A DNA stretch of 19,967 nt from assembly GCA_001914705.1 (NCBI GenBank), contig MNDB01000107.1, positions 1-19,967 on the forward strand, given 5' to 3'. This DNA is from Actinobacteria bacterium 13_2_20CM_68_14 (GTDB taxonomy: Bacteria; Actinomycetota; Thermoleophilia; Gaiellales; Gaiellaceae). Position 1 is the first letter of the stretch. Every line of letters begins with the position of its first letter. Below are positions 1 to 6,834 of this stretch, one piece after another. The notes under the pieces were generated by a model. That model saw only the letters and a list, made by a program, of their open reading frames with translations, searched no databases and was not told the origin of the DNA. Position numbers and translations under genes: made by a program.

Positions 1-944
1 TCCGCCGCGCCCGGGCCGGCATCAAGGACCCGAAGCGGCCGACCGGGTCGTTCATCTTCCTCGGCCCCTCAGGCGTCGGCAAGACCGAGCTCGCCCGCAC
101 GCTCGCCGAGTTCCTGTTCGGCGATGAGGACGCGATGATCCAGGTCGACATGTCCGAGTACATGGAGAAGCACTCCGTGTCCCGGCTCGTCGGCTCCCCG
201 CCCGGCTACATCGGCTACGACGAAGGTGGCCAGCTCACCGAGGCCGTGCGCCGCAAGCCCTACTCGGTCGTCTTGCTCGACGAGATCGAGAAGGCGCACC
301 CCGACGTCTTCAACATCCTGCTCCAGATCCTGGAGGACGGGAGGCTGACAGACGCCCAGGGCCGCAAGGTCGATTTCCGGAACACGATCGTGATCATGAC
401 CTCGAACATCGGCGCCGGCACGATCTCGAAGAACCAGACGCTCGGTTTCTCGATCGGCGACGAGAGCGGTCTCTCCTACGAGGACATGAAGGAGCGCGTC
501 CTCGGCGAGCTCAAGAAGGTCTTCCGGCCCGAGCTGCTCAACCGCATCGACGAGGTGATCGTCTTCCACAAGCTGACGAAGGAAGAGATCACGACCATCG
601 TCGATCTGGTGCTACGCCGCCTGCGCGAACAGATGGGCGAGCACGAGGTGGCGATCGAGCTCACCAACGAGGCGAAGGAGCTGCTGGTCGAGAAGGGCTA
701 CGACCCGGCGATGGGCGCCCGGCCGCTGCGCCGCGCGATCCAGCGGTTCATCGAGGACCCGCTCGCGGACTTCGTCCTCGGCCGCTCACTCGAGCCCGGC
801 TCGACGATCCTCGTCGAGCGAAAGGACGAGGACGAGGTCGACATCACGGTCATCCCCGGCGAGATCACGCCGGAAAAGGTCACCGTCCCGCCCGAGGAGC
901 CCAGCGACTCGGCGGACGAAGAAGACCACTCTCAAGAGGACTAG
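1..944 (+). CDS. clpC: ATP-dependent Clp protease ATPase subunit ClpC (3' part)
   Basis: This is the C-terminal part of a Hsp100/Clp unfoldase. The reading frame is open from the window edge (first complete codon at base 3), so the N-domain, the first AAA+ module and the middle domain lie upstream. Visible parts belong to the second AAA+ module: Walker A GPSGVGKT just inside the window, pore-loop sequence GYIGYDEGG, Walker B VVLLDEIEKAH, sensor-1 region IVIMTSNIGA, and the small C-terminal domain with GARPLRRAI. The tail is acidic and low-complexity (DEDEVD, then SADEEDHSQED). Clp ATPases of this class unfold substrates and feed them to ClpP; a clpP gene lies at 15195-15782. The next gene on this strand is radA, as in Bacillus subtilis, but here two opposite-strand genes intervene. 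ClpC fits better than ClpB because of this neighbourhood, although the visible part alone does not fully exclude another Clp ATPase. Confidence 0.93.
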   Translation, partial: RRARAGIKDPKRPTGSFIFLGPSGVGKTELARTLAEFLFGDEDAMIQVDMSEYMEKHSVSRLVGSPPGYIGYDEGGQLTEAVRRKPYSVVLLDEIEKAHPDVFNILLQILEDGRLTDAQGRKVDFRNTIVIMTSNIGAGTISKNQTLGFSIGDESGLSYEDMKERVLGELKKVFRPELLNRIDEVIVFHKLTKEEITTIVDLVLRRLREQMGEHEVAIELTNEAKELLVEKGYDPAMGARPLRRAIQRFIEDPLADFVLGRSLEPGSTILVERKDEDEVDITVIPGEITPEKVTVPPEEPSDSADEEDHSQED

Positions 945-974
945 CGAAACGGCGGCCTCGAGCCGCCGTTTCGC
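944..974. terminator. Strong hairpin between convergent clpC and the minus-strand gene
   Basis: A perfect 13-bp stem (944-956 with 962-974, loop CTCGA) starts on the last base of the clpC stop codon. On the plus strand it is followed only by CTTTCCC, so it lacks a long U-tract, which is common in high-GC bacteria. Being symmetric, it can serve both clpC and the converging gene that ends at 1005. Confidence 0.75.
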
Positions 975-1004
975 CTTTCCCTGGGGAGAGGGACCTGCGT
1001 TGGC

Positions 1005-1580
1005 TCAGCCGTCCCGGACGTAGAGCCAGTTGTTGATCGTGAAGTAACCGTGGCGGTAGTCGGCGCTCTTGCCGTGCCAGCCGTCGTGAACGAGCCGTAG
1101 GTCGCTCGGATAGCCCGCCCGGGAGACCTTGATGCAGCCGTTTGACTGGTAGTCGTATACGCCCTCCCAGCAGTAGGGATCGTCGCCGGCGGTCGGGCAA
1201 TACTGGCCTTGGCCGGCGGTCTCCTCCGAGTGGACGAAGAGCTCCGTCCGCCAGGTCCCGTTCCAGCACGGCTTGTTCTGGAGGTAGAAGACGCGGCCTG
1301 CGATCTTTCCGCTGAAATTGTCCCAGTGACCCCAGAGGTCGTAGTAGCCGGTCGGCAGCCAGCCGTGGCCGATCCAGCACGCGTCGGTCGAGACACCGGA
1401 CCCCGCGCGCCAGGTCTGCGTGCCGTTGTAGCCGGCCCCGTACTGCCAGACCATCGTCAGCGTCGAGGCGATATTCGACTGGCGCGCGAACTCGAACCAG
1501 GTCCGGTACGCGAGAGCGTTCGCGGGGATCGCCAGCGTGACGGCCAGTACCGCCGCGGCAATTGCGGCTCGGACTTTCAT
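1005..1580 (-). CDS. Secreted cysteine-rich protein with an L,D-transpeptidase-like motif
   Basis: This is a 191-residue exported protein. Residues 1-24 form a signal peptide: a basic start, an Ala/Val-rich core and a likely cleavage after ANALA. The mature part is rich in Trp, Tyr and Gly and has five cysteines (about 68, 105, 128, 137 and 149). The stretch from LFVHSEE (His117) to SNGCIKVS (Cys149) resembles the H...S-x-G-C-I-(R/K) catalytic signature of YkuD L,D-transpeptidases, enzymes that crosslink peptidoglycan or attach proteins to it. That similarity is my inference from the motif alone; the rest of the fold is not recognisable by eye. The start is ATG with a strong GAAGGAGG ribosome site. 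It is shared in a TGATG overlap with the upstream propeller gene, so the two are very likely translated together. It may act in the cell envelope or be a structural relative without activity. Confidence 0.75.
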   Translation of the reverse strand: MKVRAAIAAAVLAVTLAIPANALAYRTWFEFARQSNIASTLTMVWQYGAGYNGTQTWRAGSGVSTDACWIGHGWLPTGYYDLWGHWDNFSGKIAGRVFYLQNKPCWNGTWRTELFVHSEETAGQGQYCPTAGDDPYCWEGVYDYQSNGCIKVSRAGYPSDLRLVHDGWHGKSADYRHGYFTINNWLYVRDG

Positions 1581-2764
1581 CAGTGGCCTCCTTCGGCGAG
1601 GGCTGTGTCATCGACCAGGCGGAGCCACTCCCGGGCCGGTGCGGGCTCTCCGCGCTCGCAAGTCCTGGCGATGCGGTCGCACAGCAGCAGAAACGAGACT
1701 CCCCCGCTGCTCTTCGCCGGCGGGATGTCGGCCGCCGCGGCGATCTCGTTGCCGGCGGCGTCGACGAAGCGCGGCTGCTGCACGCCCACCGGGAACTGCG
1801 AGTGGTCGAGGCTGAGCACCTGCTCGAGCTCCAGCGCGCTTGAGCCGACGTGGAACACCGCTAGACCGGAGCTCGCGGGCGCGACGATGTGGTCTCCCAC
1901 CCATGAGCCCGAGTAGGCAAGCCAGGCGACCGATGGCGTCGCCGTCGTCACATCGAGCCACGCCAACTCGCTGCCGGTGGCGATGTCGAGCACGCGCACG
2001 CTGGTGCCGTCCTGGCTGAGAACGGCCACGCGAGTCGCATCCGGACTGATCGCGATCGCGCTGCCTTCGGCGAGCGGGCGAATGCGGCCAGGTCCGTCTG
2101 CGACGAGTAGCTCCAGCTTCTCGCCGAGACCCACTCGATAGAAGAGCAGCCGGTCTCCCGCCCACGCGTAGACGACGTAATGAGCAGGCTCGCTCGTCCA
2201 GGCGGCATCGCGGCCGTGGATGTCGGACCGAACGACCGCCTGGCCCGTGTACGAGCGACCGGCTCGAAAGTCCGGGTCGTTGCCTTTGACGAACGCGATC
2301 GCGCCGTCGTGACGCCACGCGGCCGAGTAGGCGCCGCGGGCGAGCAGGAAGTCCTTGCCGGTGTCGTCGTGCACGCGCAGCGAAGGCGTTCCGAGGGCGG
2401 TGCCGTCGGCGATCGCCTGCTGCGAGAAGGACTGGTCGTTGTCGACCGTCCTCAGCTGCTGCCACGTGTTGTAGGCGACGCGCCGGCCGTCGCTCGACCG
2501 GACGGCCACGGGCGAGAGCGGCCCGATCATCGCGCCAGACACGGCCGCGCCGAGCTGGCGCCGAACCCCTCGGCCGGTGAAGAGGCCGTCTCCGCGCACG
2601 ACGGCCCCGGGCGGGTTCTCCAGCCCTGCACGGACGTTGAGCGGCCCCGTTTTCGGCAGGGCGCCGTGTGCTCCGAACACGCCAAAGATCGCAAGCGCGG
2701 CTGCTGCTCCGGTGACGATCGTCACCGCCGCGGCGATCGCCTGCGTTCCGAAAACTCGTTTCAT
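1580..2764 (-). CDS. Membrane-anchored TolB/WD40-like beta-propeller protein
   Basis: This 394-residue protein has one hydrophobic segment near the N-terminus (about residues 9-33), which would anchor or export it. The rest is a chain of short beta-rich repeats typical of TolB/WD40-like propellers. The clearest repeat is AIAISPDATRVAVLSQDG followed by VRVLDIATGSELAWLD; others contain GRRVAYNTW, GAIAFVKGNDPDFRAG and GDRLLFYRVG. Two cysteines close together near the C-terminus (LLLCDRIARTC) could form a disulfide. Propellers of this kind usually bind proteins or ligands, and no catalytic residues can be named. The ATG start is preceded by AAAGGAGGG at good spacing. The stop codon overlaps the next gene by one base, making a two-gene exported-protein operon. 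The specific function is unknown. Confidence 0.75.
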   Translation of the reverse strand: MKRVFGTQAIAAAVTIVTGAAAALAIFGVFGAHGALPKTGPLNVRAGLENPPGAVVRGDGLFTGRGVRRQLGAAVSGAMIGPLSPVAVRSSDGRRVAYNTWQQLRTVDNDQSFSQQAIADGTALGTPSLRVHDDTGKDFLLARGAYSAAWRHDGAIAFVKGNDPDFRAGRSYTGQAVVRSDIHGRDAAWTSEPAHYVVYAWAGDRLLFYRVGLGEKLELLVADGPGRIRPLAEGSAIAISPDATRVAVLSQDGTSVRVLDIATGSELAWLDVTTATPSVAWLAYSGSWVGDHIVAPASSGLAVFHVGSSALELEQVLSLDHSQFPVGVQQPRFVDAAGNEIAAAADIPPAKSSGGVSFLLLCDRIARTCERGEPAPAREWLRLVDDTALAEGGH

Positions 2765-2790
2765 GCGTCCCTCCTTTGTCGACTCCCCCG

Positions 2791-2819
2791 ACCGTACGGT
2801 TCGATGGGAGTCGCGTCAG
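2791..2819 (-). promoter_or_regulatory. Candidate promoter of the exported-protein pair
   Basis: Read on the minus strand, CTGACG (2814-2819) and TACGGT (2791-2796) are separated by 17 bases and resemble -35 and -10 boxes. Transcription would start near 2784, leaving a leader of about 20 bases that carries the strong ribosome site. The -10 lies inside a perfect 10-bp palindrome ACCGTACGGT (2791-2800). That palindrome is itself flanked by GACTCCC (2781-2787) and its complement GGGAGTC (2806-2812). Confidence 0.4.
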
Positions 2820-2852
2820 TTGTCTGTTGCGACAACGAATCAGAGTTGTCGC
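2819..2852. promoter_or_regulatory. Inverted repeats in the divergent radA control region
   Basis: The motif GTTGTC or its complement occurs three times. GTTGTC (2819-2824) faces GACAAC (2831-2836). GCGACAAC (2829-2836) faces GTTGTCGC (2845-2852) across an 8-base spacer, giving perfect 8-bp arms. This looks like a binding site for a dimeric regulator. It lies just upstream of the predicted -35 of the minus-strand operon and about 45 bases before the radA start, so it could act on either side. The regulator is unknown. Confidence 0.4.
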
Positions 2853-2885
2853 AGTCCCGTCACCTTCGGCGTCGGACCGCGTCCG

Positions 2886-2891
2886 TAGACT
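2886..2891 (+). promoter_or_regulatory. Candidate -10 box of a leaderless radA transcript
   Basis: TAGACT fits the TANNNT pattern and ends 7 bases before the GTG start codon. That is the distance expected if transcription begins at or next to the start codon. No clear -35 box is seen and no ribosome site lies between. Confidence 0.4.
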
Positions 2892-2898
2892 CGGCCTC

Positions 2899-4239
2899 GT
2901 GGCGAAAGCGGCCGTTCAGCACGCGTGCACGGAATGCGGGTACAGCGCCGGGCGCTGGTTCGGCAAGTGCCCCGGTTGTGGAGCGTTCGGGACGCTCGTC
3001 GAGGAGCTCGCGGGGCCGGCGGCTACGGCTTCTGCCAAACCGCTGCTGCGTCTCGTCGATGTCGAGGCCGACGAGGCCAAGCGCATCCCGACCGGGGTCG
3101 CGGAGCTCGACCGAGTGCTCGGGGGCGGGCTCGTACCGGCCTCGCTCGTGCTCGTCGGCGGTGAGCCGGGTGTCGGTAAGTCGACGCTCCTGCTCTCGGC
3201 GCTCGCCGCCATCTCGAAGGAGCGGCGGGCCTTGCTCGTCACCGGCGAGGAGTCGACGGCACAAGTGAAGCTACGCGCCGCCCGTCTCGGCGGCGCCGGG
3301 AACGTCGAGATCCTCGCGGAGACGGAGCTCGAGACCGTCTGCGCGACGCTGGAGCGCGAGCGGCCCGAGGTCTGCGTGATCGACTCGGTGCAGACGCTCT
3401 ACTCGTCGGAGATCGGCTCCGCTCCCGGCTCGGTCGCGCAGGTTCGTGAGGCGGCGGCGCGACTCCTGCGGGTTGCGAAGCAAGCTCACGTCGCCACCTT
3501 CCTCGTCGGCCATGTGACCAAGGACGGCACCGTCGCCGGTCCGCGCGTGCTCGAGCATCTCGTCGACTGCGTGCTCCAGTTCGAGGGCGACCGCTACCAC
3601 GCGCACCGGGTTCTCCGTGCGGTGAAGAACCGCTTCGGGTCGACGAACGAGCTCGGAGTGTTCGAGATGACCGGTACCGGGCTCGTCGGCGTCCCAGAGC
3701 CCTCGGAGCTGTTCGGACGCGGCGCGGAAGGCGAGGTCGGTGCGGCCGTGGCCTGCGCGCTGGAGGGAACCCGGCCGATCCTGCTCGAGATCCAGGCCCT
3801 CGTTGCGCCGACCGACCTCGCGATGCCGCGGCGGGTCGCGACCGGGGTCGACCCGAAGCGCCTGGCGATGATCGTCGCCGTCCTCTCTCGGCACGCGCGC
3901 GTCGCTCTCGGCAGCGCCGACGTGTTCGTCAACGTCGCCGGCGGCGTTCGCATCGATGAGCCGGGCGCCGACCTCCCCGTGGCGCTTGCGATCGCGTCTG
4001 CTGCACGGGGCGCCGCTGTCAAGGAGGCCACGGCGGCGTTCGGGGAGATCGGGCTCACGGGCCGGCTGCGGGCCGCGACCCAGGCCGAGCGTCGGCTCGA
4101 AGAGTGCGCGAAGTTCGGCCTCCGGCAGGTTGTCGCCCCCGCCGGAACGCCTAATGGCAAACTAAGCATGCTCGAAGCGGAGACTCTGGGCAGGGCGATA
4201 AGGGCGGGGCTCGATGTCGACGGATCCGAGGGCAGATAG
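2899..4239 (+). CDS. radA: DNA repair protein RadA
   Basis: RadA is a RecA-like ATPase, also called Sms, that promotes branch migration during recombinational repair. From the GTG at 2899 the protein has 446 residues, close to the usual 450-460. In order it has a four-cysteine zinc finger (Cys10, 13, 24 and 27), a RecA-like core with Walker A GEPGVGKST (88-96) and Walker B CVIDS (159-163), the RadA-specific KNRFG motif (243-247), and a Lon-protease-like C-terminal domain (about 270-446). An earlier in-frame ATG at 2776 is unlikely: the extra residues do not resemble RadA and would run through the control region. No ribosome site precedes the GTG. Instead TAGACT (2886-2891) ends 7 bases before it, which suggests a leaderless transcript. 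The disA gene begins within its last 26 bases, so the two are cotranscribed, as in many Gram-positive bacteria. Confidence 0.95.
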   Translation: MAKAAVQHACTECGYSAGRWFGKCPGCGAFGTLVEELAGPAATASAKPLLRLVDVEADEAKRIPTGVAELDRVLGGGLVPASLVLVGGEPGVGKSTLLLSALAAISKERRALLVTGEESTAQVKLRAARLGGAGNVEILAETELETVCATLERERPEVCVIDSVQTLYSSEIGSAPGSVAQVREAAARLLRVAKQAHVATFLVGHVTKDGTVAGPRVLEHLVDCVLQFEGDRYHAHRVLRAVKNRFGSTNELGVFEMTGTGLVGVPEPSELFGRGAEGEVGAAVACALEGTRPILLEIQALVAPTDLAMPRRVATGVDPKRLAMIVAVLSRHARVALGSADVFVNVAGGVRIDEPGADLPVALAIASAARGAAVKEATAAFGEIGLTGRLRAATQAERRLEECAKFGLRQVVAPAGTPNGKLSMLEAETLGRAIRAGLDVDGSEGR

Positions 4240-5368
4240 GCAGGATCGACGGCCCGTCGCGCCGCTGGGCTTTCCTCGCAGTGCGGCAGAGCTCGACCCG
4301 CGCATCGACCCGAACGTGCTGACCGCGATCTCGCGAATCGCGCCCGGCACGCAGCTGAGACAGGGGATCGACGACATCATCCGCGCCCGGGAAGGCGCGC
4401 TGATCGTGATCGGCGAGCCCTCCGAGCTCTCGTTCATGTTCTCGGGCGGGATCCGGCTCGACCAGGCCTTCACGCCGCAGCTCCTTTACGAGCTGGCGAA
4501 GATGGACGGCGCAATCATCGTCAACACCGCGATCGCCAAGATCGCTCAGGCCAATGTCCAGCTGATGCCTGATCCGACGATCCCGTCCAACGAGACGGGC
4601 ACACGGCACCGCACCGCTGAGCGCGTCGCAAGGCAGACGAAGGCGCTCGTGGTCTCGATCTCGCAGCAGCGCGAGACGGTGACGGTCTTCATCGGCGAGA
4701 GCCGCTACCAGCTCGACCCGATCGCGGTTGTGCTCGCAAAGACGAACCAGGCGCTCGCGACCCTCGAGACCTACCGTCAGCGGCTCGACCAGGTGCTGAC
4801 GCGGCTGACCGCGCTCGAGTTTCAGAACGCCGTCATGCTCGACGACGTCCTCGTCGTTCTGCAGCGGGCGGAGCTGACGACCCGGATGGCGGACTACATC
4901 GAGCGCGCCTGCACGGAGCTCGGCTCCGAGGGGCGGCGGATTCGCATGCAGCTGGAGGAGCACGTCAGTGAGGTGCCCGCGGAGAAGGCCGCGATCGTCT
5001 ACGACTACCACGCAGACGGCGGCGCGGACCGCGTTGCGGAGGGGCTGGAGGCGCTTGCGCAGCTGCCCTACCAGGATCTGCTCGAGTTTGAGTTGCTCGC
5101 GGTGCTCGGGTATCCAGCGACGACGAATCCGCTCGACTACTCCGTCGCGCCGCGCGGCTACCGCGTGCTCACGCATATCCCGCGACTGCCCGAGAACGTG
5201 ATCCACCGCCTCGTCGGCGAGCTCTCCGGGCTCGAGGGGATCATCCGGGCTTCGCAGCGGGACCTGGAGGCAGTGGACGGGGTGGGGACGGTCCGGGCGC
5301 GCGAGATCCGCGAGGGTCTGCGCCGACTCCAGGAGCACAACCTCGTCGATCGGTATCTCCAGCTTTAG
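4214..5368 (+). CDS. disA: Diadenylate cyclase DisA, DNA integrity scanning protein
   Basis: DisA makes cyclic di-AMP from two ATP and slows on branched DNA, linking DNA damage to signalling. The 384-residue length is normal for the family, with a slightly long charged N-terminus. The DAC catalytic domain shows KMDGAIIV (DGA motif, 98-100) and GTRHRTAER (RHR motif, 131-133). A helical linker follows, and the C-terminal helix-hairpin-helix DNA-binding domain contains DGVGTVRAREI. The ATG at 4214 overlaps the end of radA by 26 bases in another frame. RadA is known to modulate DisA activity in Bacillus, so the coupling makes sense. All key catalytic residues seem present, so c-di-AMP synthesis is expected in this organism. 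Confidence 0.96.
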   Translation: MSTDPRADRQDRRPVAPLGFPRSAAELDPRIDPNVLTAISRIAPGTQLRQGIDDIIRAREGALIVIGEPSELSFMFSGGIRLDQAFTPQLLYELAKMDGAIIVNTAIAKIAQANVQLMPDPTIPSNETGTRHRTAERVARQTKALVVSISQQRETVTVFIGESRYQLDPIAVVLAKTNQALATLETYRQRLDQVLTRLTALEFQNAVMLDDVLVVLQRAELTTRMADYIERACTELGSEGRRIRMQLEEHVSEVPAEKAAIVYDYHADGGADRVAEGLEALAQLPYQDLLEFELLAVLGYPATTNPLDYSVAPRGYRVLTHIPRLPENVIHRLVGELSGLEGIIRASQRDLEAVDGVGTVRAREIREGLRRLQEHNLVDRYLQL

Positions 5369-5382
5369 CGCTGAAGTAGTTC

Positions 5383-5401
5383 GCTCTGAGCAGGGCTTTT
5401 T
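5383..5401 (+). terminator. Weak intrinsic terminator after disA
   Basis: A short stem (GCTCT 5383-5387 with AGGGC 5392-5396, one G-U pair, loop GAGC) is followed immediately by five T (5397-5401). It lies 15 bases after the disA stop. The stem is short, so termination may be partial. A second possible fold, AGGCC/GGCCT with TTTT, lies at 5409-5440. Confidence 0.4.
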
Positions 5402-5454
5402 GGGTCAGAGGCCGAAAATCCCTGGAAATAGTGGCCTTTTCGAGCAGCTTTAGG

Positions 5455-5460
5455 TATACT
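5455..5460 (+). promoter_or_regulatory. Candidate -10 box for carD
   Basis: TATACT stands in a locally AT-rich stretch about 70 bases before the carD start. The -35 region is not convincing. If used, it gives a leader of about 65 bases that contains the hairpin at 5470-5495 and then the ribosome site. Confidence 0.45.
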
Positions 5461-5469
5461 GGCTGGCGT

Positions 5470-5495
5470 CGCCGACGGGCTCGACTCCGTCGGCG
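5470..5495 (+). promoter_or_regulatory. Stem-loop in the carD leader
   Basis: A perfect 9-bp GC-rich stem (CGCCGACGG 5470-5478, CCGTCGGCG 5487-5495) has an 8-base loop. It starts close to the predicted transcription start and is not followed by a T-run, so it is more likely a 5' mRNA stability or control element than a terminator. It ends about 20 bases before the ribosome site AAAGGGGAGGG. Confidence 0.4.
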
Positions 5496-5531
5496 TTCTG
5501 GCGATGTAAGCGACGAAAGGGGAGGGTCGGC

Positions 5532-6056
5532 TTGTACAAGGTCGGCGACAAGGTGGTGTATCCGCACCACGGTGCAGGCACCGTTGTAAAGAAGGAATCC
5601 CGCACAGTCCTCGGACAGAAGCGGGAATACATGACGATCAAGATCCTCCACAACGACATGACGGTCAACGTCCCGACCGAGAACGCCGATGCCGTCGGTC
5701 TGCGCAAGGTGATCGACGAGCAGATGGTCAACAAGGTTCTGAAGGCCCTCACCGGCGGCGGCACTCAGATGCCGAAGAACTGGAACCGGCGCTTCAAGCA
5801 CAACCGCGACAAGATGAAGACGGGCGACATCTTCGAGCTCGCCGAGGTAGTCCGGAACCTCTCGCTTCGTGACCACGAGAAGGGTCTCTCGACCGGCGAG
5901 AAGCAGATGTTCGTCAAGGCGAAGAAGATCCTCGCCAGCGAATTGATGTACGCGAAGGACATGGACGAGGACGAGGCGGCCGAGTGGCTAGACGGCGTTC
6001 TCGCCAACGGCGGCCCGAAGAAGAAGACGACGACAAAGGTCGCGGCGACCGCGTAG
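5532..6056 (+). CDS. carD: CarD family RNA polymerase-binding transcription regulator
   Basis: CarD binds the RNA polymerase beta subunit and stabilises the open promoter complex, especially at rRNA promoters, and is essential in mycobacteria. The 174-residue protein begins MYKVGDKVVYPHHGAG, typical of the family. The RNA-polymerase-interacting domain covers about residues 1-60, and a helical DNA-contacting domain follows with NWNRRFKHNRDKM and LSTGEKQMFVKAKKILASEL. The C-terminus is a short lysine/threonine tail (PKKKTTTKVAATA). The start is TTG, chosen because it gives the family N-terminus and follows AAAGGGGAGGG at good spacing. Its place directly before ispD matches mycobacteria; at this place B. 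subtilis has yacL instead. Confidence 0.94.
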   Translation: MYKVGDKVVYPHHGAGTVVKKESRTVLGQKREYMTIKILHNDMTVNVPTENADAVGLRKVIDEQMVNKVLKALTGGGTQMPKNWNRRFKHNRDKMKTGDIFELAEVVRNLSLRDHEKGLSTGEKQMFVKAKKILASELMYAKDMDEDEAAEWLDGVLANGGPKKKTTTKVAATA

Positions 6057-6088
6057 ATACACGCGGCGTCGCTTGCGATGCCGATAGA

Positions 6089-6115
6089 GGCCGTGGCGGC
6101 TTTGCCGCTGCGGCC
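6089..6115 (+). terminator. GC-rich hairpin between carD and ispD
   Basis: A 12-bp stem with two G-U pairs (6089-6100 with 6104-6115) is closed by a TTT loop. No T-run follows. It lies about 30 bases after the carD stop and could terminate carD transcripts in the U-tract-independent way often suggested for high-GC bacteria, leaving ispD to its own promoter. Confidence 0.45.
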
Positions 6116-6152
6116 GTAGCAACCCGGCTGAGGGAGAATCCAAGGGTGGAGC

Positions 6153-6158
6153 TACCAT
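6153..6158 (+). promoter_or_regulatory. Candidate -10 box of ispD
   Basis: TACCAT fits the TANNNT pattern and lies 10 bases before the TTG start of ispD. No ribosome site lies close to that start, so a leaderless or nearly leaderless mRNA is plausible. The -35 region is unclear. Confidence 0.35.
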
Positions 6159-6168
6159 CGGCCGGCCA

Positions 6169-6834
6169 TTGAGCGTTTGGGCGGTTCTGGCCGCCGCGGG
6201 CCGCGGCGAGCGGCTCGGCTCGGACCGTCCGAAGGCGTTCGCGAAGCTTCGCGAACGGCCGCTCCTTGCCGAGAGCCTCGAGCGCCTCGAGGCCTCGGAC
6301 TGGATCGACGAGATCGTGATCGTGGCTCCGCCCGGCTGGGAGGAGCCCTCGATCCTCGTCGCCGAGGAGCTCGGTTGTGCGAAGGTCAGCGCCTGTGTAG
6401 GCGGCGGCGAGACGCGCGCCGAGTCCGTGCGCGCGGGCGTCGCCGAGGTGGGAGGCGACGCGGCGGTGATCGTCGTCCACGACGCGGCCCGCCCCGTGCT
6501 TCCCGACGAGGTGATCGGGCGGGTGCTGACGGCGCTGAACGAGGGCTGGGACGGTGCCGTGCCCGCATTGCCGCTCGCGGACACGGTCAAGCGCGTCCGC
6601 GGCGGACAAATCGTGGAGACGCTGCCGCGCGATGAGCTCGTCGCGGTCCAGACCCCGCAGGCGTTCCTTGCACCTGTGCTCCGCGACGCGGTCGCCGGCG
6701 AGCTCGCGGGTGCGACCGACTGCGCCTCACTCGTGGAAGCCCGCGGAGGCCGGGTGACCACGGTGCCCGGCGACTCGAGACTCGTGAAGGTCACGGATGC
6801 CGCCGATCTCGAGTTCGTGGCCTCGTTGCTTTGA
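6169..6834 (+). CDS. ispD: 2-C-methyl-D-erythritol 4-phosphate cytidylyltransferase IspD
   Basis: IspD joins CTP and methylerythritol 4-phosphate, the third step of the MEP isoprenoid pathway. The 221-residue length is normal. It shows the nucleotide-binding loop AAAGRGERLGSDRPKAF (Lys22 in the PK motif), GGGETRAESVRAG, the VVHDAARP motif and VQTPQAF near the C-terminal side of the active site. The TTG start at 6169 is chosen because the protein then begins just before the conserved VLAAAGRGER strand. A nearby GTG at 6146 is in another frame and soon reaches a stop. The TTG lacks a ribosome site, but a -10-like box stands 10 bases before it. The next gene overlaps by 4 bases (TTGA), and ispF follows after that gene. 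Confidence 0.94.
   Translation: MSVWAVLAAAGRGERLGSDRPKAFAKLRERPLLAESLERLEASDWIDEIVIVAPPGWEEPSILVAEELGCAKVSACVGGGETRAESVRAGVAEVGGDAAVIVVHDAARPVLPDEVIGRVLTALNEGWDGAVPALPLADTVKRVRGGQIVETLPRDELVAVQTPQAFLAPVLRDAVAGELAGATDCASLVEARGGRVTTVPGDSRLVKVTDAADLEFVASLL

Noticed and set aside
2776..2898. N-terminal extension of radA from an ATG at 2776
   Set aside because: The added residues do not resemble RadA, whose zinc finger normally begins within the first ten or so residues, and they would cover the divergent control region.
4151..5338. A 395-codon open frame on the minus strand opposite disA
   Set aside because: It is the antisense shadow of a clear disA gene; the product is Arg/Asp/Leu/His-rich low complexity without recognisable motifs. 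Similar shadows oppose ispD-PHP, cysS and the sulfate-binding gene.
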